NCBI GenBank assembly: GCA_026874595.1
Contig: CM049311.1
Coordinates: 6,981,676-7,045,675, forward strand
Length of the DNA stretch: 64,000 bases
DNA from: Sipunculus nudus
Lineage: Eukaryota; Annelida; Sipuncula; Golfingiida; Sipunculidae
Reading direction: 5' to 3'
Position numbers and translations under genes: made by a program. The notes below the pieces were generated by a model. It was given only the letters and a program-made list of their open reading frames with translations, made no database searches and was not told the origin of the DNA. Positions 49,791-62,317 of the stretch are shown piece after piece (the first letter of the stretch is position 1; each line of letters begins with the position of its first letter).

Positions 49791-52700
49791 AAACTGATAA
49801 ATAATACACTGAGTTAACTTATTGCTATTCGTGGCGAGCGTAATTTCAGCTCTTAAACTTTTCAACGATAATGTGTTTAATATCTCACATTCTTTTAAAC
49901 ACTTTCGATACCAGTGATGGTCATACTTACGTGCTTTGTAGATTTTGCTAACGAAACATGAAAAAGTTCAACTGATGTGAAATTCAGGTGACATATTCGC
50001 ATAAGATTGTATCACTGAACGCTTGTCAATCAGGTAAATCCTGTTGTACAACATTGCTTTTATTATCATGTATACCTTTAAAATGGCCTGACTTAATAAA
50101 TAGTGTAATATGACCTTTCATATGAAGTACCATGTGCTTCGCCGCAGCTATATCCTTTTTTATCGAACACTGTCCATGTTAATCATACAGGGTCGGTCGT
50201 ATCGTCTGCTTTTACGGGGTAAGTTCAGGTAACTGGTCAGCTCACTGATACACAAGGGAAATACCATTACCTGTTACAGTTAATATGGCTGTGATATCGT
50301 GTGAACGGATAACACAGTCTCCAGCTGAGGGGATTATGTATCCCGATTGTTTAGAGGTCGTCTTCCCCTGTTGCCCACAAACATTTGAATTTATACATCA
50401 TACTTCCGCTATGCATTATAACTATATGATAGAGTCAACATTCTCAGGGAAGAACCGTTCATTCCTTATGCAAAGAGTTTGTAAATGTTTCGTCGCAAGC
50501 AATTTCATCTATTTCATCTTTCAATATGATCAGCATATAATATTCATCGGGAATTCACTACAAACTATCGTATTTAACACGGTGGTGAAATAAATCAGAC
50601 AAAATTTATTAAAGGTTATGGATATTAAAATTTCATATGAAATGAGAAGCGTAGAATGCTTTATATTCTGTGATACACTTGTGAATACGAACGGCAGGTC
50701 TTTACACTATTAGAACATAAAATTTTTGCCACAGTATTCCTCCAGATTCTTTTATCTTTGAAGGCCTCGTTTCCTTTTCTTAAGTAGAATTCATTTAGGA
50801 ATGCACATTTCAGCACATGACCACATAAAATACAATTTACCCTGATGATCACCCACAGCATATTCTCTATTACGCCGACGTTCCCTTTGTCTACACATGT
50901 GAACTGTTTGACCCTAATCAACACCGATGGAAAGGTTTTGGAATTCAAGGATACGTACTGATATTAATTTGTGCATGGTTCAAAAAAGGGTCTCGCTATA
51001 ATTTGGCAGTGCGAGGAAGATTCGTTGATCGCTTATCCGTTGGGCACTGATTAACTGAAATGTTAACAGACACTTACATAGGAGGATAGGTAGGCGCAAA
51101 GCTGTGGAAATGACATTGCAAGGTCACTTGGTTATTAGGAACTCGCTTCTATGCGTTAATAGTGTACGTACGACATGTTGTCATCAAATTACGTAATACT
51201 CTAAAGATCCTTGTATTGATTACATATACACTTCCAAAAGATATAAACCTGTCATCTCCCCACAGCCAACCATGTCTGATACACAATAATGCTCTCATTT
51301 CTTCCTTTATAACCAGAGATATTTATAGGGAAAAAAAACAATTCAACAAATATGTTTATTAAGGAGTTCCCCAACATGCAAAAGAAGAAACATTCAATAT
51401 AAATTGATTCGATATGTTGGCCGCTATTGTGGGCTGAACTAATCCATCCAAAGTTCCGATAACAGCTGGCCCAACATCAGATTAATGTTACTGAAGTCAT
51501 TTCTTCAAAAGATTAGTGCAACCGCTCATCTTTACTACCTCTGTGTTTCATAAAACATAAATGTCAGCCAAAACAAAGTTATGCTGTAAGGACTATCAAA
51601 ACTGTGGAACCAAATGAAAGCAATAGATCTTTTGATTTAAACACTTAAAGAAACATGTTATTTTGGGTTACTCGCTTCCTATCATGTTATTTTCTATCTT
51701 TTTGATACAAAGGTTTAGTTTTTATTACACATTCGGATCCTGGGTATGTATTCATTCCCATTGCTGCGTCAAAACACCGTGGAATCAAACAATGACGAAC
51801 TCTGGGGCACAGCCTTCCTAATAAGCCTGCAGAGCTCTCGCCCTGGGTCGACGACGCCCCTAATCTCGGCTGAGATTTGAGCTCATAGCTTCTAGTGCTC
51901 TTATTAATAAAATCCGACAGTCGAAGAGAAGAACTGAGATCGATCAAAGTATAAGTGGCTAACATTACAGTTACATAATTCTTAAAGATTAAAGGTAGAT
52001 TAAGCATATTTTTTCCTTCAATTTGTATTTTCCATTTCTAAATATCCTCCCTTCTTTTAATTTACTAATACTTTAGCGCCATCGTAGATAGTCCTTTGGA
52101 AAATGTGTATTTCTTTAAAATAAATCCACAGTCCTTTTTTTGTGACCACGAAGCATTTAGCAAGCAATACCATTTTGTCCAGGATGTGGGGAAAACAGTG
52201 CACGATGCAGAAAAAAAATCATTATAAGAGAAAGTCTCGGTCATGAAGAGACATGTTTATACAATCAAATTATGTACATCAATCGTAGAAGAATTAACGG
52301 GAATTCGTTGCAACTTTGCAACTTGAGAATAACTGAAAATGTTTATCAGTTATATATTTACATTGACCATTGGGGGGAGCAATATACAGCTTCAAAGAAG
52401 TATTCAAAATTACAAATTAATTACATAGAATATATCACACATTCATATTTACGAACTTATATTGTACAGACTAGATCAATGTAGCGTCATATGGGAAGTT
52501 TACGTTTAAGACAAGTCCTCCATATTATGGTCAGCAAACAACTGAAATATTGCAGAAGTAACAGCAAAATAAGGGCACTCGAAACATGTTTGCCAAAGGA
52601 TCCCTTTTACATACCGTTTTAATTGATCCAAATAAGTTTAGGATTTGTTACGATGTACATTTAAGTACAATTAGCGTTCATTGCTGCATGTATCTGTAAA

Positions 52701-54380
52701 TAATATTTTGCCTTGGTCAGTTTAGAACCACGAAACGTAATTTCGTAATAGGAGAGTCAAGGAGTCAAGCGCCTTCAGCAATAGTCAATGTCCGCCTCTG
52801 CCTCTGCCAGGAAAGTAGTTCGTGAGCATTATTACTTCTCATTATTATAAAAAAATAATTAAATGTTAACTATTTATCGAATAAAGTAAATAATTTTTTT
52901 CTTTTATCATTTACACTCAAAATATGTTCAACAGTTGAGTGTCTAGCTACATAGTTTTTTATTAGTCCACCGCTGGAAGTTTGTTTTAAATACAAACTGG
53001 GTGCAGCGCTGAAAGCAGACTGTTATTGAACTTCTTTGTATAAGAAAATTATGTTGTTTATCTGTGTCAGCCCCCATGCATACTGAAATGTTTTTCTCCA
53101 CCTGTTAGTTCTGCTTAATATATAGCATGAAAGTATTGCACTTTATAAATAACTAAACACCGTGTATGGCGAAAGAGGGGGGAAGTTATTGAGCCAAAAG
53201 TACCATATTATTTAAACACAGCTTCCTGTTTCTTTAAGAAACCATGTTCGGCATGGCCGTCATGTTATATGGATAAATCATACAAAAAGGCCGACGGGTC
53301 CAAAATTTTTTCAAATGGCAGCTATTGACATAATTATTTCAAAGGCTACGATTATCCGTTGCATTAAACAAAAAATTTCCAAAATACAATTTAATATCCA
53401 TAATTTGGTGCTAGAAAATTTTCTTGATAGTCGTGGTTTTATTAAATATTACCACGCTGTATTTTAAAAAAAATGATCTTCTGCTTTTGATGGTATTGCT
53501 GAATTGAAGTTATTTCATGAATCCATATTAGTTGTTAATTTTTTATCTTTATATTTTTATATGATTTTAGAAGAAGGTCATTATTACCTTTAAACATTCT
53601 GTACACTTAATATAAAGGGCAAAACAACTGGCCGGATGCACTCAATCAAAGATCATTGGAAAATATCGGAACCAGTTTAATTATTTAGCAATCCTTGGTC
53701 TTTTGTTTTGGTGATGGCCAATTTAAGACAAAAAATAACCTTGTAGAGCATATCATGGTACTAGTTGTAAGCTCCACCTAGGCCAGGGATGAACAGGCAA
53801 GACAGACCAGGTAGGAAAAAGTAATTTCCAGGTCTGAAAAGGCTTAAGCGATAAACTATTCTCACCCGCCCGCACATTAAATGCAAGATTGGAGAGTACA
53901 ACCTTTGGTGATTGAGGACATTAACTCGTCTAGTGCAAATTATTCCCGTGAGTGATATTCAACTTCATCTCTAGGAGGATGTTTCATTCCTGGAACTGTG
54001 TAAAAGAAATGAAAGATAAGCACTTTGACATATACCAAATTTCTCCTTAAATCTTGCGAACAATCCAAAGAACAAATGATATGTTAAAGTAAAAATCATA
54101 GATTATATATGTGTGTGTTTTATTTTACCATATTGCAATTCTATTTCTGATCCAGTAAAAGACCAAGAGTTTACATTGTCACTGATATGTATTTTGAATT
54201 CCTTAAAGCAATGCAATAAACAACATCAGCAACGGAACGAGTACCAGCATGAGCCCATGATACATTTAATTTAACCCATTATTTTGCTTCGGATAGAGCG
54301 TTTTGAACATTATATAAGGTTCTGTTTTGCTCATTATATTAAACCGAAGACAAATTATACATTAATTGTTTTACCGCAGA
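49791..54380. other. 4.6-kb block separating A2 from B2
   Basis: No counterpart between A1 and B1, where the join is seamless (45122/45123). It is therefore an insertion into the second unit or a deletion from the first. I see no terminal repeats, target-site duplication or transposon protein. The longest frames (50285-50593 plus, 51687-52007 minus, both about 100 codons) are unrecognised. Near 50395-50425, CATCATACTTCCGCTATGCA weakly resembles the start module of the tandem array at 1-19 kb. Confidence 0.7.
51755..51900. other. GC-richer island of unknown identity
   Basis: Locally much richer in G+C than the surroundings (CCCTGGGTCGACGACGCCCC, GCAGAGCTCTCGCCC). On the minus strand GAGCTCAAATCTCAG is loosely like a tRNA B box, but no A box is found at the right distance. 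Could be a SINE head, a decayed exon, or neither. Confidence 0.3.
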
Positions 54381-56078
54381 AGGGAGAGAAAAGATAATGA
54401 TTATGGATTTAACGTGGATGGATGTGAGAGGATCGATGCCTCAACATTACGCATACGCAACAGAATTATTGTAAAAGAAATCATAATATATGGTTTATAA
54501 ATATGGTACAACCGTGGCCAACGGTGACCACTGAAATTGGTCATTATCAGACATGAATAATTATTCGACGTGATTAAAAAAAAATTATGAAATTCATTTG
54601 AACAGATGATACTTCATATCAAGCCTCCGCCGAAGATCTCTCTGTCACGTTTTAATTTGTCCATGACATGTGGTCCAAGAGATGGATGGATGAATTGGTG
54701 GGTGGACGGACACACAGATAGATGGACTGATTCGGGTTCGTATGCAGTTAAACAGGGCATATTGTAGATCCTACCCTGAATTAAAAAAAAGGATCGTCTT
54801 CATTTAGGACAGAGATAATGGACAAACCTACCTTTTGTAAAATTTATCAATTGGAAATGTTACTTTTTCCATTTATTTTTTTTTTTTTTTGCTACATACA
54901 CAGACAAATAAGTACAGACATTTTCTAAACCCGTGGAATATGAGGTTAATTACATACATTTTCCTGTGACCTACAGCTTTACACTGGGGTTCCTCTCGCC
55001 CTATAGAGACAAAATCCTAACGACGTATTATCAATAACAATCCTAATGATCCATATCCAGTTAAAATAACATAAATGGTTGTTCATCCCAACAACAGAAT
55101 CAATATTAATAAGTACCACACACTCAGGATCAAGTGTATGCTCACACCTGAATGTGTGATGAAGCGAAAAGATTGTTAGCATAGCCATTGGGCAACACAT
55201 TATCTTACACGTTAATTCAAACAGACAGTTGTGAGGATCGAAAGGTATGGTCATACACCTGTTACATTCACCGACAACAATGGATATTTCAGGTCAATAA
55301 TCTCATCATTAAATGACCACTTCTTGCCACAGGTTTTCTTTAAAAAGTTGCGAACTTGGCAGAAAAATAAGTTTTAGTGCTTCATTATATTTCCACAGGA
55401 CAAAATCTGAACAACCGATTTTCTAATTTACTCAGACCTACCGAATAAATGATTTTATTTCTATATAATTTGACAAAAACATAAATAAAACATGTAACAT
55501 AATCAAAGCGAATTCACGAAGGTTCTGCTCCAGTTCAACAAAGTTCCTCAGCACTGATGGGAAACTATTAGCTTAGTCTATAAATAGTATTATTCCATAC
55601 GTACAAATGAAATTACACGAGGGATTGCATTGGTTCCTTATTTTTGTTATATAAAGCTTAAGAAAAAAGCAACATTAAAAGCTTGTCAATCAGTATTGCA
55701 GGATCTGACCGCAAATTAAACTCTTAACACTCTACATAAAACACATGAATCATAAAACACAGATCATATTGCATTGCAGTGATTTTAAAGATGTACACTA
55801 ATTATAACAAACCTGGCGAAGGATACACACTAAAATATTCTAAACCAATGATCAGAAATACTCTTATCAACCCCAAATTAAAGCGATTACATATGACTTT
55901 AACATGACACTGTACGTGTTTGAAAGTGATAGAAACTGAAAAGTAAATCGACCAAGGATTTTGTCTGATAGCAGTAGACGTCAAGGATGATAGTTAGATC
56001 AATATTGGTTAATCCCTTTTACGTCAGAGGTTTAAACCTCTACTCAGACATCTATGGCGCAAGTCAGATGTTTTAAGA

Positions 56079-56196
56079 GAGGTTACAGAAGTATAGCCTT
56101 AGGACAACATGGAGCAGGGTTTGCGACGAAGCTGCTCTTCTTCAACCCAAGGACTATAGATCGAGCAGGAGTACCCTTCCAACACTACCGATATAT
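56079..56196. other. GC-richer indel present in B2, absent from B1
   Basis: B1 reads GTTTTAAGATATATGAC (about 46650-46668). B2 has the same left part GTTTTAAG and right part ATATATGAC separated by about 118 bp beginning AGAGGTTACAGAAG. The segment is richer in G+C than its flanks and sits in an open plus-strand frame (56054-56374). I do not recognise it. It could be a small mobile element or ancestral sequence lost from B1. Confidence 0.6.
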
Positions 56197-56473
56197 GACG
56201 GTGCCCTCTATGCGGCTGGGGCAAAGTACGCGATTACTCTTTTCACGAAAGGTGATCTCTACCCCAAACGAGATTAATGCCCTATATTTATATATCGACC
56301 AAACTATCATGTTGTGCTTTATATTGTCACGGAGTATTAAATTAATGTCAATGTCTACGAATATACAGTTGTGAAGACACAAACCTCAGTTTCTTTATTC
56401 TTTATCATTTTTTAGTTATCATCACCTGTTTAATCTAGATTTACAAAACTATAATATACTTCACCTGGTCACA

Positions 56474-56474
<1 letters not shown>

Positions 56475-56514
<40 letters not shown>
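56475..56514. repeat. (TA)n tract, left of ribozyme element
   Basis: About 40 bases of alternating TA immediately before AAGGTAGTG. Confidence 0.98.
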
Positions 56515-56519
<5 letters not shown>

Positions 56520-56669
56520 GTGTTACCCTCCGTTGTAAAGTGCTCTATGGCCTACAGACCAGGCCAGAGCGGTATAACTCTTAGAATCTAACCACATTCA
56601 CCTGATGATCGGGTAGCATCCAGTGAAACAGACTGTTGTGAATTTACAGTGTTGTTTTTCTTCAGAGTT
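56515..56669 (+). mobile_element. Hammerhead-bearing element (retrozyme / Penelope-like type), about 155 bp
   Basis: A unique-sequence segment lies exactly between two (TA)n tracts. It starts AAGGTAGTGTTACCCTCCG and ends TTCTTCAGAGTTT. It carries a type I hammerhead motif in its second half (56596-56643). The paralogous place in B1 holds only a microsatellite, so this is a true insertion. Hammerhead ribozymes in animals are known from Penelope-like retroelements and from small non-autonomous retrozymes, both of which can be short and can sit in TA repeats. There is no protein-coding capacity. Only one ribozyme unit is visible, whereas retrozymes are often tandem dimers. An alternative is a solitary fragment of a Penelope-like terminal repeat. 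Confidence 0.7.
56596..56643 (+). ncRNA. Candidate type I hammerhead ribozyme
   Basis: Core box 1 CTGATGA is at 56602-56608 and core box 2 GAAA at 56625-56628. Stem I pairs ATTCAC (56596-56601) perfectly with GTGAAT (56638-56643). Stem III pairs ACA (56628-56630) with TGT (56634-56636) over a GAC loop. The predicted cleavage triplet is GUU, cutting after T56637, which obeys the NUH rule. Stem II pairs CGGG (56610-56613) with CCAG (56620-56623) over TAGCAT, with one G-A mismatch. The pair next to the core (T56609/T56624) is also mismatched where G-C is usual. Stem II may therefore be weakened by mutation and the copy may cleave poorly. Stem I is open-ended, hence type I. Confidence 0.75.
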
Positions 56670-56685
56670 TTATATATATATATAC

Positions 56686-56749
<64 letters not shown>
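56670..56749. repeat. (TA)n tract, right of ribozyme element
   Basis: About 80 bases of TA repeats with single C and A interruptions near 56685-56697. Confidence 0.97.
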
Positions 56750-56751
<2 letters not shown>

Positions 56752-58430
56752 AGGAGGTATGTGTGTAAAGGTTACTGAGGGTATATTTGCAGTCTTCAGG
56801 TAGCCTTGTTTGTTATTAAATAAAAATTACAATAGCCGGTTGGCAAACATCTCCAGCTCGTAGGAAGCGTAACAGAGAAAAGTATATTGATTAACACTCA
56901 ATGTGTCCCACGAATCATATCTGTCTTCTGCCGGCATTACTAGCCTTTGCTGCCATAAATACCTGGCAGCAACGTTCCTGTCTGGAATCTTAATCGATGG
57001 CCCTTCTGTAGGTCTTCCGAGCCTGTCATTTCAAGCTGAATTCTGCAGAAAATGGATGCATTTCCTTACGTTATGGCAGTTTCATGGTTTGGTCCGGCGC
57101 TAGTCATGAGACAATACAACAGAAATATTGAGATGTGCGGGTGAAATGGCACGCTTCGGTGTTGTCCCCAGATGCAATCAGACTTTTATCGAAACGCGAA
57201 CAGAGGTTGAGGAAATAGCAACATTGAAATGAAATACTACCCATTCTTTTGTCCATCTATTCATTTTCACATAACATGACAAGATCAATGTCCAATTATG
57301 CGGCTTTATTTTTCGAGGCAACTTCGAAATAAATTATCTTTAATCCACTGAACCTGTTCCCCGCACCAACAGCTATTCATTTAGTTCCAATTGTAAATAT
57401 TTAATGTGGTTCCATCATGTAGTTTGCATTCAAAAAACTCTTTGGGACCGTTTCTTCCCTAGTCTCAATTCTTGTCTAGGAAGGCAGTTTTATACAATAC
57501 ATGTCACTCAAATAAACGTGCTTCTGTTTCAAGCCTTTTAATTTATATTCATGATACGTATATGCCCAAGCATCTATTTGACGATGTGTTTATCATTATC
57601 CATACAATAAATAAATGATGTTCTTTCTTCCTCCTCCAGGTATGTGTGACTGTTCAATTAGAGACGCTTAGTAGATTACTCATGTGTACGCAATTTTGGT
57701 TTGCATCCGCATGCATACGTAGGCTCCAAAGGGTGCGACCAATTCCCATTCAAATTCATAACTAGAAATGTCCATTTGCACGAATACAGTCCTCCAATGT
57801 ATAAAGTTCATGCAAAACTGAATGTTAAAGATACCAAAATCCAAGAAACGTCATTTCAGGATACAAGTATAGGTTAAGACATTCCCTTTCCGATCCCTTT
57901 CATTTGCTTACATGTAATTTGCTTTAATAATTTTAATCAGAATTTAAAACATACATATAATGTATAATTGTACATTGTCAGTTGACAAAAACCATCGCGA
58001 TCGAAGGCCAAATTTATGTCCCAATGTTCCGATCTGAAACGTGATTACAATGCTAACGAAGATAAAGTTTCAGACACTAGGTAAATTGCGCAACAATCGG
58101 TTTTTCCCTTACTGGTATAAATATATGTACACCGCGGTGTTTTTAAAGGAACACCTCCATGTACTACAAACGTGTCAATTGTATTTAATGATAAGTTAAA
58201 TGCCAATGCACTAGCCCCCTTGTATCTCGAAAGCCGGGAAAATCCCACGGACTTGCATATTTATCGCATCATGGTTTTCATGGAAGTATCTCAAAAGTTA
58301 CAAGCTTTATCCAGCTTTCTTTTGAATCTGGTTATCGTCGTTCAATTCCTTTTTGAAATTATACTAGGAATGACATATAAAGTGATCATATCGCGGTTGA
58401 CGGTGGCAATAGTTTATTGATATTATCCAA

Positions 58431-61400
58431 AACGAAGCACGAAGAATCATCTTGAAAGTTTCATAAACTTATTCTTGAGGGCCTCATGTTGAAGAATTCT
58501 ACTGCAAACATCGCGATAATTTGCCTTTAAGCTCTAACGGCTTGTTAAAGAGACTTGGTCACATATATTCCTTTATCCTCTCTTTTACAGCATGTCTCAT
58601 AATTTGTTTTATCCAATTTTAAATATGCGTCTCATTGCGTTTTATCTACCAGACCTAATGGATGTATATAGATAAATACAATTAACCTTTGAATGATTCG
58701 ACAATGGTCGGTATCTAAGAGATATCGGAGCACACAGCTAGCAAACTGAACTGGATCAAAGACAAATGTCTAAAATTGATATACTTTAGGCAAAACATGA
58801 ACGATTCGTGTCAGCAAGAAAAGAAAAAAATATGATCAATTGGTGTCAGTTATATAGCCGATATTTCTGTAACTATAGGAAGCATACCTTTGCCGGGATT
58901 TACTTAGAATATAAGTTCACACAGTAAACCCTATACCTGGGTTTCAGTCTGTACGGAAGTTGGCGATGCATGAAGTTTTCCTATATGCTTGCAAATAATG
59001 AATCAGTCTGGGTTCTTCAAGGGCAGTCTGAAGGTGTGAATATGACATCGGAGAGAGTATGTTGGTGTTTGGACTCGTATCGGTCAAGAAAAAGCTAGAA
59101 TAACCCTCCCTGGTGGATTTTGATAAATAATAAGCAGACACCAAGCCCAGCAATCAAGAAATATTTTGCAGAGCAGGAAAAAATATTATATCAATTTAAT
59201 CAAGAAAAGTTCCATCACACATGGCATTAAAAGGAAGCAGGGACAAGCCTAATTAGAAACAACTGAGATTATAAAGATACCATCCCCCTTACAGGTATAC
59301 TGTTTGAACACCGTGTGTACAATGCCTAGACCTGTATTAAAAGGACCCCTTTTACTCTGCCTTTTAGGATATTCACACTGATATTATTGCTTTGATTCCA
59401 ACATGGACGAAAAATCTATATTTTAATCAAAACACACCCAGAAGTGGAAACTTGTTTATATCTCCATCAGTACAATCTTTATTTCTTTTCAATTGCAATA
59501 TCTTAATGTATACTATTACCAAGCCATTGGTTAAAATTTATACCAATGTATAGCATAGTATCACATTTGAGTGAAGCAGGTCATGTTCGAGAAATATTCT
59601 GAGTACCAGAACAAACAAAGTATCCTTGCTTCTAACCAACTACATTACATTAATGCACCCATAATGATATTAAGGTTTAGGTGTATTACCGGTATTATAT
59701 TTTGTGTGGCATCATCTTAATACCTGAGCCCGATGTACCTATCCTTGTGTCCTAACGATTCCTATTTATTACAAACTGAATAGGTGAACGCTTTGGCACT
59801 GATTCATGATAATTAATAAACTCACAAAAATCTAATTTCAATTAGTCTGATAATGGAAAACAGAACAAAACTGCCAGGAATATGGCAACAATTGTGCTTT
59901 TAATATCTCTGCTCAAAAATAGTTATTTTTTTTATATCCGGTTCTGTTTGTTTTGCTTCTGAATATAGGCGGAACGAATATTGATGTTGCTTTCATTAAA
60001 GAGAATAAAATCAGTAAAGTCCCGAAGCACCCTGTAATAAATTTAAAACAATGGAGTGCATTTGTTATACCTTTGAATCTACCAGTCCTGATCATTAGAG
60101 CCCTTGGTTAGTGTGTAAGTAGACCCTTAAATTTCGGACCAGAATTTTACAAATTAGACGCTTAAATTTATGAATAATTAGACCTCTGAATTATACTAAT
60201 GGTTCACAACACGGTATGAATACTTGTTTTACAACCAGACATAATAGACTCGATAAATAAGTATAACTACCTTGGCTTTTCCACATGTGCTGAATTAATT
60301 ACTGCTAATGATAAAGACATTGGGATACCCAATATTGGTGACAATGTGATGTTCAGTGTTGAATGTTGGATGTTCAAACTAGATGAATTTTAGAGTTCTA
60401 CTTTGAGAGAATTATATATGAATATCCATATCCATCTGTATATTAGCTCGATTTTATTCTCCATTCTCAAATGGTTCTCTGTTGTCTACATTTCTATGCC
60501 CTGCTTTTAGACACAGGGGCGGGCCGCATCAGAAATTAGATTATATGGACACAACTTTATCACTGCGTTCCTGAGCTGTACACCAAGTGACTCTCGTGTT
60601 CAGATTGATACCGCAAGTCTAATACCAGATTTCTTTTCTTCAGTGGTAAATGTTTGAACTTTCTTAAATAAGAGGATCACCGCTGTCAAGTCTTTAAAGT
60701 CATCATGTAAGAAATCCTTTACAGAATCAGCAGTGATTCTGGCTCTCTGGCATAATGACATAATAATTTTTATACATAACTGTTTTTTAAACCGATAAAA
60801 CCAGGTCAAATATTTGATCAACCTTTCGGAAAGTTTAAGGTTTTAAGGTCAAATCGTCTAAATGACTGTCATCCAATTATAAAGAGATCTGTCGCCGTCC
60901 AGTGTCTTGTTATCAACAACCAACTCTGCAGCTGATGCCAGATTGATTACATATTAAAGCGGTATAACAAACAATTAAAAAGCACTTGCAGCGTGTTTAC
61001 CACAATCAACACCTGTATCCACTTTCATTGAAACCATCACGTGATATGGACAATTAACATAATTTGAGAGAAATACGTTTTACCCGTTCTTCCACAATGT
61101 TCAATAAAAGTCAGTAAGAAATTGTTTCTTATAAAAAATCTTTTTCTGTCGCTTTTTTTTCTGGCTCTGACTGACTAATGATAAGTAAAACGTGACGTCT
61201 GTTGCATGTCAAGTTATTGGGGCAGAGGTTGCCTGCCACCGGACCAGCAGCCTAGACTAACAATTAACACTGCTTAAAGTAAAAGGTTTTAGGTGAGCGA
61301 GGTCAACAGAAGAGTAGCAAGACAATCCACCAAAAAGACCCAGCCAAAACACGGGGAGTGCATTGGGCCCCACCATAAAGATAGTTTCCCAAGGCCGTTG

Positions 61401-62270
61401 TAGGACGCATTTCCGTTTCCAGTAAGCAAACAGCATTTTGTCACCACCATAATGACGTTACAGTCGTTGAACCCAACTTCTATGATGTCCGTGTCACCTT
61501 GACAATGTGAACTCAGTTACTCACGATAACTTATATAAGGTATTTTTTTCCTCTGTTGATTATCTCAAAATGTTCTAAATGGAATTAAATGAACATTTTT
61601 TGGGAGAGAACCAGAGGGCAAACAGAAAGATTTAATATTGAGTGGATATTTTTAGCTGCTAAAGATAACCTTTTTTTTTACTTTCTCCAATGATCCATTC
61701 TCTAAAAAAAATTAATGTGGGTATGAACCAGCGTTATTATATAGAGCAAGGCTGTCCTGATCGAAGGTGAGTGATCCAATTCTGCAGGTATATTTTATGA
61801 CGACTAAATTAATTATAACGTCAGGACAACCGAGTATTTATAGGACAAACAAAGAAGGTCAAATATAACTATTCTACGATGCTCTATATAAATGATATAT
61901 ACTCTTGAAGCAGTAACTCTTAATGTCAGTTGCTGGATACCCTTTACTGTGCACACAATCTACTAATATACATTAACTATGATACTAAACCAATAATAAG
62001 CACGCTTATCTTATTCTCAATCTAAGGAAGTACATCAGCAGAGGTATTTTGCATCTTGTTGTCACTCAAGCCCAATGTTTACCTGGATGTATCCCCAGTA
62101 CTTCATCTTATGACCCAGGAACCCCGTAGATGCAATCGTTTATGAGTTAAACACGGCTGTGTGGTAAAGCCTTCCCATTAAGTCTTCAGAGCGCTTATCC
62201 TGGGTGATGCCAGGAACCGTGAAGACATGTTCCGCATTATACATACGACATGATTACTGATATTGCACGG

Positions 62271-62274
<4 letters not shown>
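58431..62274. other. AT-rich non-coding stretch
   Basis: Short unrecognised frames only. A degenerate short repeat (AGACCCTTAAATTT, AGACGCTTAAATTT, AGACCTCTGAATTA) lies at 60121-60195. A GC-richer patch at about 61215-61440 has no recognised identity. Confidence 0.5.

Positions 62275-62314
<40 letters not shown>
62275..62314. repeat. (TA)n tract left of MITE
   Basis: About 40 bases of TA directly abutting the left terminal inverted repeat of the MITE. Confidence 0.98.

Positions 62315-62317
<3 letters not shown>

Larger units (their letters stand above)
54381..58430 (+). repeat. Segmental duplication block B, copy 2
   Basis: Begins AGAAAAGATAATGATTATGG and ends near GCAATAGTTTATTGAT. It is longer than B1 because of at least three indels: about 118 bp at 56079-56196, the ribozyme element and expanded TA tracts at 56475-56749, and about 50 bp at 57190-57237. 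The insertion near 57530-57990 is also poorly matched. No gene is evident. Confidence 0.85.

Noticed and set aside
50285-50593. 102-codon plus-strand frame in the 4.6-kb block
   Set aside because: Cys/Phe/Ile-rich composition typical of random AT-rich frames; no family recognised.
47155-57103. Matching frames MSHESYLSSAGI... in B1 (47155) and B2 (56903)
   Set aside because: After the first 12 residues the copies differ by frameshifts, so the frame is not maintained.
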